NCBI GenBank assembly: GCA_017523285.1
Contig: JAFWWU010000040.1
Coordinates: 1 to 41,497, forward strand
DNA: 41,497 nt
Source: Ruminococcus sp.
Lineage (GTDB): Bacteria > Bacillota > Clostridia > Oscillospirales > Ruminococcaceae
Reading direction: 5' to 3'
Shown here: piece by piece, positions 34,623 through 41,497 of the stretch
How positions within the stretch are numbered: the first letter of the stretch is position 1
Layout of the letters: every line of letters begins with the position of its first letter
Notes under the pieces: model-generated
What the model saw: the letters and a program-made list of their open reading frames with translations, nothing else
What the model was told of the DNA's origin: nothing
The model's database searches: none
Translations under genes and position numbers: made by a program

Positions 34623-35921
34623 TCACAGAATGTCGATATATTCGCCCTCAAGAGCCTTGTTCATACTTCTTACCGCACAGAATTTACCGCACATCGAACA
34701 GCTTTCCTCAATTTCTGGCTTTCTGTCATCACGGATTTTCTTTGCAGTTTCAGGGTCAATGGAGCACTCCCACTGCTTGTCCCAGTCAAAAGTCCTGCGT
34801 GCGTCAGCCATTGCATCGTCAATATCTCTTGCATGCGGAATATGCTTTGCAATATCAGCGGCATGTGCGGCAATTTTAGAAGCAATTATGCCCTGCTTTA
34901 CGTCCTCAACATTCGGGAGTGCAAGATGCTCGGCAGGAGTTACATAGCACAGGAATGCCGCACCCGAAGCCGCCGCAACAGCACCACCAATCGCAGAAGT
35001 AATATGGTCATATCCTGGTGCAATATCTGTAACAAGCGGTCCGAGCACATAAAAAGGCGCACCCATGCAAATTGTCTGTTGTATCTTCATATTCGCTTCA
35101 ATCTGGTCAAGAGGCATATGCCCTGGGCCCTCAATCATAACCTGAACATCCTTTGCCCATGCTCTTTTTGTAAGCTCGCCAAGACGTACAAGCTCCTCAA
35201 TCTGACATACATCACTTGCATCAGCAAGACATCCTGGACGACAAGCGTCACCGAGAGAAATTGTCACATCATATTCACGGCAGATATCAAGAATTTCATC
35301 GTAATACTCGTAAAATGGGTTTTCGTTGCCTGTCATGCTCATCCACGCAAAAACAAGTGAGCCGCCACGAGATACAATGTTCATCTTACGCTTATGCTTT
35401 TTAATCTGCTCAATAGTCTTGCGTGTGATTCCGCAGTGGAGCGTTACAAAGTCAACTCCGTCCTCTGCGTGTAAACGTACTACATCGATAAAATCCTTTG
35501 CTGTGAGTGTTGCAAGGTCACGTTGATAGTGAATAACGCTGTCATAAACGGGAACAGTTCCAATCATTGCAGGACACTCTGCAACAAGCTTCTGTCTGAA
35601 AGGCTGAGTGTTTCCGTGAGAGGACAAATCCATTATCGCTTCTGCACCCATATCTACCGCCGCTATAACCTTTTTCATTTCAATATCATAGTCCTTGCAG
35701 TCCCTTGATACACCGAGATTTACGTTGATTTTTGTACGGAGCATAGAGCCTACACCGTTTGGCTCAATGCATTTGTGAAGTCTGTTTGCACATATTGCAA
35801 CTTGCCCTTTTGCAACAAGATCACGGATTTCCTCGGAAGTGCGGTATTCCTTAGCCGCAACAGCCTCCATTTCCTTTGTGATGATTCCTTTTCTTGCCGC
35901 TTCCATTTGTGTTTTGTACAT
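34623..35921 (-). CDS. thiC: Phosphomethylpyrimidine synthase
   Basis: 432 aa. Converts aminoimidazole ribotide to HMP-P by radical-SAM chemistry. GADAIMDLS-type segment ([18 protein letters not shown]), [13 protein letters not shown] and the C-terminal cluster motif CSMCGKFC (C-x2-C-x4-C) are intact. Short form, as in clostridia, without the plant/proteobacterial N-terminal extension. GGAGG 6-8 nt before ATG. First gene of the operon behind the TPP riboswitch. Confidence 0.97.
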   Translation of the reverse strand: MYKTQMEAARKGIITKEMEAVAAKEYRTSEEIRDLVAKGQVAICANRLHKCIEPNGVGSMLRTKINVNLGVSRDCKDYDIEMKKVIAAVDMGAEAIMDLSSHGNTQPFRQKLVAECPAMIGTVPVYDSVIHYQRDLATLTAKDFIDVVRLHAEDGVDFVTLHCGITRKTIEQIKKHKRKMNIVSRGGSLVFAWMSMTGNENPFYEYYDEILDICREYDVTISLGDACRPGCLADASDVCQIEELVRLGELTKRAWAKDVQVMIEGPGHMPLDQIEANMKIQQTICMGAPFYVLGPLVTDIAPGYDHITSAIGGAVAAASGAAFLCYVTPAEHLALPNVEDVKQGIIASKIAAHAADIAKHIPHARDIDDAMADARRTFDWDKQWECSIDPETAKKIRDDRKPEIEESCSMCGKFCAVRSMNKALEGEYIDIL

Positions 35922-35960
35922 AGTCTTCCTCCATTATAATAATATTTAACAGACGGAAAT

Positions 35961-35992
35961 AAAAAAGGAAGCTACCGATTTCGATAGCTTCC
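35961..35992 (-). terminator. Second terminator of the TPP riboswitch
   Basis: 12-bp stem (GGAAGCTAYCGA and complement, one G-U) with a 2-4 nt loop, then TTTTTT on the - strand. Expression platform for thiC. Confidence 0.9.
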
Positions 35993-36005
35993 GAAAAATG
36001 CATAT

Positions 36006-36036
36006 AAAAAATGCACCGACGTGCAAGCGTCAGCGC
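36006..36036 (-). terminator. First terminator-like hairpin in the thi leader
   Basis: On the - strand GCGCTGACG pairs with CGTCGGTGC (9 bp with G-U pairs), 6-nt loop, followed by ATTTTTTAT. Lies between the aptamer and the second terminator. Confidence 0.72.
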
Positions 36037-36039
36037 CTT

Positions 36040-36128
36040 ACAGTCGTCCCTACGTTGGCATTATCCAAATCAGGTTATCGGTCGGAGGTTATACCTCCCT
36101 CTCAGCCTGTAACACAAGCTCCCGTCTG
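36040..36128 (-). promoter_or_regulatory. TPP riboswitch (THI element) controlling the thi operon
   Basis: Read on the - strand: GGGAGC, CAGGCTGAGAGGG, a P3 hairpin GGAGGTATAACCTCC, ACCTGATTTGGATAATGCCAACGTAGGGA, closing with ACTGT. These are the conserved TPP-aptamer segments, including CUGAGA and the GGAUAAUGCCAxCGUAGGGA core. Binding TPP should stabilise the aptamer and allow termination at the two downstream hairpins, stopping thiC to thiD. Confidence 0.95.
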
Positions 36129-36143
36129 TTAAATTGTGATTTT

Positions 36144-36172
36144 ATTATACACTATTTTACAGATAAATGCAA
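36144..36172 (-). promoter_or_regulatory. thi operon promoter
   Basis: On the - strand TTGCAT (36172-36167), 17 nt, TATAAT (36149-36144), so transcription should begin about 8 nt before the aptamer. Confidence 0.7.
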
Positions 36173-36205
36173 TAGATTTTAGAAAAAAATTTTTTATACT
36201 AACTA

Positions 36206-36234
36206 TTGATATTTTGACTGAAATATGATATAAT
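36206..36234 (+). promoter_or_regulatory. SMI1/KNR4-GH18 operon promoter
   Basis: TTGATA (36206-36211), 17 nt, TATAAT (36229-36234) with TGA before the -10. Confidence 0.72.
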
Positions 36235-36277
36235 TATCGAAAATATATAGCAAATATTGCGAAAGGACACATCAAAT

Positions 36278-36853
36278 ATGCTTATGAATGATGAAAAACC
36301 AAAGAATTTACAAGAATGTTTTGAAAGACTGAAAAAATGCTGTGAAACACTTTCAGCAGAGTGTAACTATTCGGAAGATTATTCACAATTTAACCCACCC
36401 GCCACAGAAGAAGAAATAGTAAAATTTGAAAGCACACTTAAATTTCCGCTTCCACAGGAATATAGGGAATTTCTTAAATTCTCAAATGGTGCAAGAATAA
36501 TGGGTGAAGAAATATACGGACTTGATTCTATTGGTAGTTCAGATGTGTATGTTCCTGACGGTTATCTTTCAATCAGCAGAGTAGAAATGACAAGTGAACG
36601 ATTAGCTATTTCAGAAGAAAATGGAAAAATTTGTTTATTTTGGGATTTACAAAAAAAGCCATGGGATTTTGAACTTGAATTAATGAATTTGCTTGAAGAG
36701 TGTGAAGGATTGATTGATAGTTATAGATATGAACAAGAAAGAGAAGAACGCAGAAAAGCAGGGATTACTGAGGAACAGGAAAATGCAGCATTAGAAGCTT
36801 TAATCGAAGAAAAATATAGAAAAATGCAAGAGAAACTAAAAAAACAACAATAA
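36278..36853 (+). CDS. SMI1/KNR4 (SUKH) domain protein
   Basis: 191 aa from the ATG at 36278, 10 nt after GAAAGGA. SUKH signature: NPPATEEEIVKFESTLKFPLPQEYREFLKFSNGARIMGEEIYGL, with the later ICLFWDLQKKP strand pair. The last ~50 aa form a charged coiled coil (YEQEREERRKAGITEEQEN... EEKYRKMQEKLKKQQ). SUKH proteins are often immunity proteins of polymorphic toxins, but no toxin gene is next to it; here the partner is a GH18 gene 22 nt downstream. Function uncertain. Confidence 0.85.
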   Translation: MLMNDEKPKNLQECFERLKKCCETLSAECNYSEDYSQFNPPATEEEIVKFESTLKFPLPQEYREFLKFSNGARIMGEEIYGLDSIGSSDVYVPDGYLSISRVEMTSERLAISEENGKICLFWDLQKKPWDFELELMNLLEECEGLIDSYRYEQEREERRKAGITEEQENAALEALIEEKYRKMQEKLKKQQ

Positions 36854-36875
36854 CTAACGCAAAGGAAGTGGATAT

Positions 36876-38378
36876 ATGAAATTTAAAAGAATCATATCAT
36901 TTCTGACAAGTGCAGTTATGTTTTCTGTATGCAGTTTTACTGTCAGTGCAGAAGAAAACAAAATATGCTTGTATAAAGGCGAAGCCTCCGCACCTGCATG
37001 GACATGCCCTGTTACAATTCCCGTAACAGACCGCAGTATATACAGCGAAGAAAACACAATCGCAATTTCATGTGAAACTGAAACAGCACCATATTTCGTG
37101 CTTACCTCAAACAGCGGCGGCAAGGAATGGGCACAGGTTCTGCCCGATGATTTTGATGAAAACTATTATTACTACTCCTATACTGCAATGACAGAATCAT
37201 TCGGAACAGATTTCGCTCTCCTTGATTACATATCAGTAATGGCGTCTGACTCTCCTGTAACAGTTTACGAAATAGATATGCTTATCGGCAAGCAGGAAAA
37301 CGATATTCCTACCGATACTGTAACGCATGATTCAAGAGTTGTCGGATATCTTCCCGATTGGGATTATAAATCCTATGGGGAGGTTGATTTCTCTGCCCTC
37401 ACTCATCTTAACATCGCATTCTGTAATCCCGATGAACAGGGGAATATATCATGCTATATTCCCGATTATGAAATGACAAATATCGTTAATAAGGCACATT
37501 CAAATGATGTCAAGGTATTTGCGGCACTTGGCGGAGGCGGAGGCTGTGACGGATATCTTCCGCTTATAGATACTCCCGAAGAAATGACTGCATTCAATGA
37601 TAAAATCATGGAATACTGCAAAAAGCATAACCTTGACGGAATAGACCTTGACATAGAACTTGGTTCAAGCCATAAAATATGGAATTATTATGCCGATTGG
37701 GTTGATTCGCTTCGTGTATTATGCGATGAAAACGGCTATGAAATGTCAACTGCAACAGCAGGCTGGGTAGCTGTCAATGTATCCTCTGAAACATTCAATA
37801 AATTTGATTTTCTCAATGTAATGGGATACGATAATGACGGAGATGAAATCTCACATGCTGATATGGAGTTTGCCGAAAGCTCTATAAAATACTTCAATAT
37901 ACAGAAAAAAGTCCCGAAAGATAAGCTTGTACTCGGAGTGCCATTCTATGGCAGAGGATATACAGCAGACGGAAAACTTGACTGGAATTCCTATGTGCCA
38001 TTCAAAGAACTGATAGAGCTTGATAAGGATAATTACAATTCCGATTTCTATAACGGCATAGCATATAACGGAGCCGCTACAATGCGTGAAAAATGTGCAA
38101 TGGCAAAGGAATATGGCGGAATAATGATATGGGAGCTTTCACAGGACGCTAAGGGCGAATACTCTCTCTTATCACTTATAAAAGAGGAGCTTACAAGTAA
38201 GCTGATCGGCGACGTAAACGCTGACGGAATTTTTGATGTTGCAGATGTCGTTATGCTACAGAAATACATTTTGCAGTCTGCTGATTTGACAGATTATAAA
38301 TCCGCAGAAGTAACAGGGGATAATACTGTTGATATCGTCGATATTGTAGTCTTGAAAAAACAGCTTATATCCGCATGA
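36876..38378 (+). CDS. Secreted GH18 (chitinase/ENGase-type) enzyme with dockerin
   Basis: 500 aa. Signal peptide 1-~25 (cut near VSA-EE); a beta-rich N-domain ~28-140 of unknown family; GH18 barrel ~153-435 with catalytic motif DGIDLDIE (254-261, acid Glu261), GGGGGCDGY strand, NVMGYD and MIWEL; C-terminal type I dockerin 445-499 with calcium loops DVNADGIFD and TGDNTVDIVD. Breaks beta-1,4-GlcNAc links, either chitin or N-glycan cores; fungal walls or host glycoproteins are possible substrates. AAAGGAAG precedes ATG. Likely cellulosome-borne. Ends in an ATGA overlap with the next frame. Confidence 0.92.
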   Translation: MKFKRIISFLTSAVMFSVCSFTVSAEENKICLYKGEASAPAWTCPVTIPVTDRSIYSEENTIAISCETETAPYFVLTSNSGGKEWAQVLPDDFDENYYYYSYTAMTESFGTDFALLDYISVMASDSPVTVYEIDMLIGKQENDIPTDTVTHDSRVVGYLPDWDYKSYGEVDFSALTHLNIAFCNPDEQGNISCYIPDYEMTNIVNKAHSNDVKVFAALGGGGGCDGYLPLIDTPEEMTAFNDKIMEYCKKHNLDGIDLDIELGSSHKIWNYYADWVDSLRVLCDENGYEMSTATAGWVAVNVSSETFNKFDFLNVMGYDNDGDEISHADMEFAESSIKYFNIQKKVPKDKLVLGVPFYGRGYTADGKLDWNSYVPFKELIELDKDNYNSDFYNGIAYNGAATMREKCAMAKEYGGIMIWELSQDAKGEYSLLSLIKEELTSKLIGDVNADGIFDVADVVMLQKYILQSADLTDYKSAEVTGDNTVDIVDIVVLKKQLISA

Positions 38379-39127
38379 AAATGCTTGAAATAACTCATCT
38401 TGTATGGTATACTATATTTAATGTGTTGTTTTTAACAAAAAACACATTTAATCTCAATTATGATGAGCAAGCGTATCTTGCCGAGGGACTTCGTGCCGCA
38501 ATGTTTTTGGCAGATAATAAAATTAAGGGTTTTGTACATTTAACTTCATGCAAAGACGGATACACAGTTTCAGAGTTTATTCCTCCCCAGGAAAAGCAAC
38601 CTGATTATCCAAGCCCGTTTTTCAAAGGAAAGAAAATTCCGAAAAAGGGATATTTTACATGCGGAGTATATTATATTCCTACCCCAATATATTATGAAGA
38701 AGAACAAATAGGCAGATTTCCGTGCGTTTTACTCGGATTTGACGAAAAAGACCAGCTTATGACTACAGCTCCTCAGATAAAGTATAATCCGCAGGAAATG
38801 CTTAAGGATTTCACAAATTATTTCAATAAGTATTGTCCAAAGGTGATTACTGTAAGAGATGACAGAACAGAAGCTCTTCTCAAAAATTACTGCGAATGTA
38901 TGGATATCGCTATTATGCGTTCTGATTTTATTCCGCATCTTGAAGAAATATACAATGATTTCTGTTCACATTTAGATGCCAGATCAAACGACGAATTAAT
39001 AGATGAGAGATTAATTGAGCTCGTTGAATCATTGTCCGCTGAGGAGTTATCAACAGCACCGCTTCCTTTACTGGAAATTCTTGTTTCTGATCCCGAAGTA
39101 CCAGATCATATCAGAAAAAAAGCTTAA
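38375..39127 (+). CDS. Unknown protein, DUF6930/DUF7309-like middle; start uncertain
   Basis: Frame of 250 aa overlapping GH18 by ATGA. However, a strong promoter lies inside its first 13 codons, and the first ~25 residues (LVWYTIFNVLFLTKN) look unlike the rest, so the protein made from that promoter starts later, perhaps at ATG 38501 (MFLADNKIKGF). The middle section PCVLLGFDEKDQL... KYCPKVITVRDDRTEALLKNYC... IMRSDFIPHLEEI resembles DUF6930/DUF7309 repeats, tentatively. C-terminal helices follow. Soluble. Function unknown. Confidence 0.55.
   Translation: MKMLEITHLVWYTIFNVLFLTKNTFNLNYDEQAYLAEGLRAAMFLADNKIKGFVHLTSCKDGYTVSEFIPPQEKQPDYPSPFFKGKKIPKKGYFTCGVYYIPTPIYYEEEQIGRFPCVLLGFDEKDQLMTTAPQIKYNPQEMLKDFTNYFNKYCPKVITVRDDRTEALLKNYCECMDIAIMRSDFIPHLEEIYNDFCSHLDARSNDELIDERLIELVESLSAEELSTAPLPLLEILVSDPEVPDHIRKKA
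38385..38413 (+). promoter_or_regulatory. Promoter at the GH18 / unknown-gene junction
   Basis: TTGAAA (38385-38390), 17 nt, TATACT (38408-38413) with TGG extended -10. AATGTGTT/AACACATT (38420-38427 and 38441-38448) forms a hairpin right at the predicted transcript start. Confidence 0.65.
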
Positions 39128-39165
39128 AAATCAATGAAATTAAGATAAAATACAGGAGAAAAAAT

Positions 39166-40104
39166 ATGCAGGTTAAATTTCATCTTCCCGATTTTGCAAA
39201 TCAGTTTAAATTCAATTTTGTTTTTGCTACACTTCTAAAAAACTGCCCTCAGTATTTCCGAGAGGGAGTTGAAATAGCTTCATTTTACGGAACATTTCCG
39301 CAATCTATCTGGAATGGCGGAAGAACAACTACAGGAATATGCGACCTGAAATTTGCAAAATTAGTAATAAACACCCTCAACAGAGATGGTATACCGCTTC
39401 GATTTACTTTTACTAATCCGATGATTAAAGAAAAGCACCTCAGCGATAAATTCTGTAATGACATTATGAAGCTTGCTGATAACGGAATGAACGAGGTTAT
39501 AGTAAATTCACCGCTTCTTGAGGAATATATCCGCACTACATATCCGAATTATAAGCTCACAAGCTCTACCTGTAAGCGTATAACCGATTTCGATAAGCTT
39601 TCTGAGGAAATGCAGAAGGATTACAGCATTGTCGTGCTTGATTATGATTTTAATAATAAATTTGATATCCTTGAAAAAATCCCTAATAAAGAGCGCATGG
39701 AAATCCTTGTAAATGCTTGCTGTGAGCCTGGTTGTCAGCGCAGAAAAGAGCATTATAATGTTCTCGGACGTCAGCAGATTGCTGTTTGTGAATATCTTGC
39801 AAAAACAAAATCAAAGAGCTTCACCTTAAAGGATTGCAACGCTCCCGATATGTACTGTAAATATGCCGACAGATCTATTTTTGATATCAAGGGGCTCAGC
39901 ACACATGTTTCTCCTGATGATATATGGGAAAAATATGTGCCAATGGGATTCAGTCAGTTCAAAATTGAGGGCAGAACTGCTTCCCGTCTTAATCTTATTG
40001 AAACATACCTCTATTATATGGCTAAACCCGAATGCAAGGAAGAACTGCGCTGTAAACTTCTTTATCACCTTGAACAGAATGGCGTTGTACGTATTGAGGG
40101 GTAA
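39166..40104 (+). CDS. U32 peptidase-like TIM-barrel protein
   Basis: 312 aa. VEIASFYGTFPQSIWNGGRTTTG near the start, FTFTNPMI, NGMNEVIVNSPLLEEYIRTTYP, then ILVNACCEPGCQRRKEHYN, whose clustered Cys and Arg resemble the metal-cluster segment of U32-like proteins; CNAPDMYCKYADRS adds two more Cys. U32-like proteins in anaerobes take part in RNA or quinone hydroxylation or collagen breakdown, none proven here. AGGAGAAAAAA before ATG, 38 nt after the preceding gene and 2 nt before the following one, so co-transcribed. Confidence 0.6.
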   Translation: MQVKFHLPDFANQFKFNFVFATLLKNCPQYFREGVEIASFYGTFPQSIWNGGRTTTGICDLKFAKLVINTLNRDGIPLRFTFTNPMIKEKHLSDKFCNDIMKLADNGMNEVIVNSPLLEEYIRTTYPNYKLTSSTCKRITDFDKLSEEMQKDYSIVVLDYDFNNKFDILEKIPNKERMEILVNACCEPGCQRRKEHYNVLGRQQIAVCEYLAKTKSKSFTLKDCNAPDMYCKYADRSIFDIKGLSTHVSPDDIWEKYVPMGFSQFKIEGRTASRLNLIETYLYYMAKPECKEELRCKLLYHLEQNGVVRIEG

Positions 40105-40106
40105 TT

Positions 40107-40868
40107 ATGAAAAGGCTTTTACGTTTTTCGCTTCTATTTAGTATTTCTTTAGTAATTTCAGGTATGTTAAGTGGTTGTGAAGATCGTCCTCATTCTAATA
40201 TTGTTGAAGCAGAAAAATTGGCGATGAGCTATATGGAGGATAAATATAATAAAACGTTTATTTTGAATAGCTGTTACGAGACGAATTTTAGTTTTGACAA
40301 AGAGAGTGTTTATATACAGGCACGAATGAAGCTTTCGGATAGCGATAAGGAATATTTCGTTAATATAAAGCCATTATTTACTGATAAAGATAAAGATGGG
40401 TTTTCTGATTCATATACAGTTACGTCAGATACTTATATGAGTGATATAATAGAACCGATGATAAAGGAAGATATGGATGATGTTCTGAAAGAAGCGGGAT
40501 TTGATAGTTTTGTCAGTTATGTAGAAAACATCACTCAAAATTGTATTGGTAGTAATCAAAGTGGATTATCGCGTGATTTTCCACTTATGACAAATGATGA
40601 ATTTGATTTGAAGAAAGTTATGCATGATTATGATTTAACCTTTTTCTATCAGATTTATATTCCTATCAGTGAGTACGATAATCAAATAAAGAATAGAATT
40701 ATAGAAAGCTATACATCGTTATCGTTATTTTCAGCTGATTTAGTTTTCTTTCACGTTTATACATACTCAGATGAGGACTTTGTTAAAATAAAAGAACATG
40801 TAATTAACAATGATTTTAATGCTAATGAATTTGAAATCTTAAATGAGATTAGCTTTGATTTAAGCTAA
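40107..40868 (+). CDS. Putative lipoprotein, family member 3
   Basis: 253 aa. Signal MKRLLRFSLLFSISLVISGMLSGC with lipid Cys24. The mature protein follows the same order as the two lipoproteins at 13316 and 14165: AEKLAMSYMEDKYNKTF, a strand-rich half, DTYMSDIIEPMIKEDMDDVL, and FFHVYTYSDEDF near the C-terminus. It lacks their promoter cassette and is instead 2 nt after the U32-like gene, possibly translated with it. Family function unknown; extracytoplasmic. Confidence 0.75.
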   Translation: MKRLLRFSLLFSISLVISGMLSGCEDRPHSNIVEAEKLAMSYMEDKYNKTFILNSCYETNFSFDKESVYIQARMKLSDSDKEYFVNIKPLFTDKDKDGFSDSYTVTSDTYMSDIIEPMIKEDMDDVLKEAGFDSFVSYVENITQNCIGSNQSGLSRDFPLMTNDEFDLKKVMHDYDLTFFYQIYIPISEYDNQIKNRIIESYTSLSLFSADLVFFHVYTYSDEDFVKIKEHVINNDFNANEFEILNEISFDLS

Positions 40869-40899
40869 ATACAATTTTGAATAAGATAATGGCAGAATA

Positions 40900-40939
40900 A
40901 AGGCAATACCAATCAGTACAATCTGAAAGGTATTGCCTT
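40900..40939. terminator. Bidirectional terminator between lipoprotein 3 and the recombinase
   Basis: Perfect 11-bp inverted repeat AAGGCAATACC / GGTATTGCCTT with an 18-nt loop, overlapping the stop region of the - strand recombinase. Confidence 0.65.
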
Positions 40940-41497
40940 AAATTTTCCAATGAATATGTATTTCACGATTGCCGTCATCAGTGACAGAGCCGATTTCAAT
41001 ATAATCAATAAATTCGTCAGCAATATTCCTGTCAAGCTGAGTGAATTCCGTATATTTTTCAATCAGTTCTTTCTGCGATTCAGTGTTAATTTGCTGTGTA
41101 CGGCATTTTTCAATCTGCATATTGATTTCCTCGATCCGTTCAGTAAGCTGTTTTTCTTCTTCTGCTAAGCTTTCACGAAAAAGAGCGTAATCCTCATCAG
41201 AAAGCAGCCCGTCAAGCTTATCCTTATACATTTTTGTAAGTCTGCATTTTGCTGTAGATTGCTGAGCTGTAAGTGAATTAAGTGAAGTTCTGAGTTTTTC
41301 CTCTTGCTGCTTGTAAATATTATCTATAGTGATTTTATCAGCTTCACAATACTGCTTTATAATAGCATTAAGTTCATCAATGATTTTCTGTTCAAGAACT
41401 TTTCCGCTTATACTCTTACAATTTGAACAATTCATAGCACCCGATTTATATGTTGCACATTGTAAGCCATAGTATTTCAGAGTTCCCGATTTATTAT
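40938..41497 (-). CDS. Large serine recombinase, C-terminal part, cut by right edge
   Basis: The frame stays open to the right edge; a Met at 41435 is internal. Zinc-ribbon region YYGLQCATYKSGAMNCSNCK followed by ISGKVLEQKIIDELN, then a long coiled coil (LTAQQSTAKCRLTKMYKDKLDGLLSDEDYALFRE... ERIEEINMQIEKC) and FIDYIEIGS-type end, the standard tail of the large serine recombinases (recombinase zinc ribbon plus coiled coil) that integrate phages and conjugative transposons. The catalytic N-terminus would lie to the right. It suggests an element or its remnant outside this window. Confidence 0.88.
   Translation of the reverse strand, partial: NKSGTLKYYGLQCATYKSGAMNCSNCKSISGKVLEQKIIDELNAIIKQYCEADKITIDNIYKQQEEKLRTSLNSLTAQQSTAKCRLTKMYKDKLDGLLSDEDYALFRESLAEEEKQLTERIEEINMQIEKCRTQQINTESQKELIEKYTEFTQLDRNIADEFIDYIEIGSVTDDGNREIHIHWKI

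Noticed and set aside
34390-35360. Two long + strand open frames (34390-34947 and 34833-35360)
   Set aside because: Antisense to thiF/thiS/thiC, with Ser/Cys/Arg-rich composition typical of shadow frames.
36214-36234. TTGACT with TATAAT upstream of the SUKH gene
   Set aside because: The spacer is only 9 nt; TTGATA at 36206 with 17 nt is the better -35.
1-41497. CRISPR arrays, tRNA or rRNA genes
   Set aside because: No regularly spaced repeats and no tRNA or rRNA signatures were noticed; a tRNAscan or Rfam run would be decisive.

Overview
The window looks like a chromosomal segment of a low-GC, strictly anaerobic, plant-fibre-degrading Firmicute, most likely a cellulosomal Ruminococcus (R. 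flavefaciens / R. champanellensis type). This rests on type I dockerins on secreted GH11 xylanases and on a GH18 enzyme, oxygen-sensitive radical-SAM thiamine enzymes (ThiC, ThiH), strong AGGAGG-type ribosome sites, and sigma-A promoters with extended -10 boxes. Species is an inference; no rRNA or other marker is present.

Layout. (1) 1-5384, + strand, very AT-rich: the end of a surface-polysaccharide locus, with a polysaccharide pyruvyl transferase (cut by the left edge), a 2x[4Fe-4S] F420-dehydrogenase-beta-like protein and a 957-aa double glycosyltransferase with a methyltransferase-like tail. (2) 5443-6585: galE with a consensus promoter and a shared terminator. (3) 6615-12104: xylan-degradation block, two tandem paralogous secreted GH11-CBM22-dockerin xylanases on the - strand (one also carrying a CE1 esterase) and a divergent esterase without signal peptide. 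(4) 12114-15215: an unknown membrane protein and a duplicated lipoprotein family with repeated promoter cassettes, micro-ORFs and a relic. (5) 15212-21794: small accessory enzymes (flavin reductase, ABM monooxygenase, flavodoxin, three GNAT acetyltransferases, an orphan Fic protein, HD nucleotidase, NAPE-PLD-like hydrolase). (6) 21987-27511: a patchy accessory zone with a truncated DUF3795 gene, RhuM followed by a 4-codon relic, a candidate structured RNA, Hsp20, a Cu/Zn-SOD-like protein and a HipA-like kinase whose leader is a 180-nt hairpin. (7) 27608-30309: a DUF368/PopT - PiT - DUF47 operon linking undecaprenyl phosphate and phosphate transport. (8) 30318-36149, - strand: a complete thiCSFGHED operon behind a TPP riboswitch with two tandem terminators. 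(9) 36206-40939: SMI1/KNR4 protein, GH18-dockerin enzyme, two poorly known proteins and a third lipoprotein paralog. (10) 40938 to the right edge: C-terminal part of a large serine recombinase, suggesting a mobile element beyond the window.

Together: the dockerin enzymes would attack xylan and GlcNAc polymers outside the cell; the cytoplasmic esterase may finish acylated oligosaccharides; galE and the first locus feed surface glycans whose lipid carrier PopT would recycle; thiamine synthesis is controlled by its product. The most interesting loose ends are the HipA leader hairpin, the TPP leader with a 13-nt segment able to compete with its own P1 stem, the putative RNA at 24530-24644 and the repeated lipoprotein cassettes.
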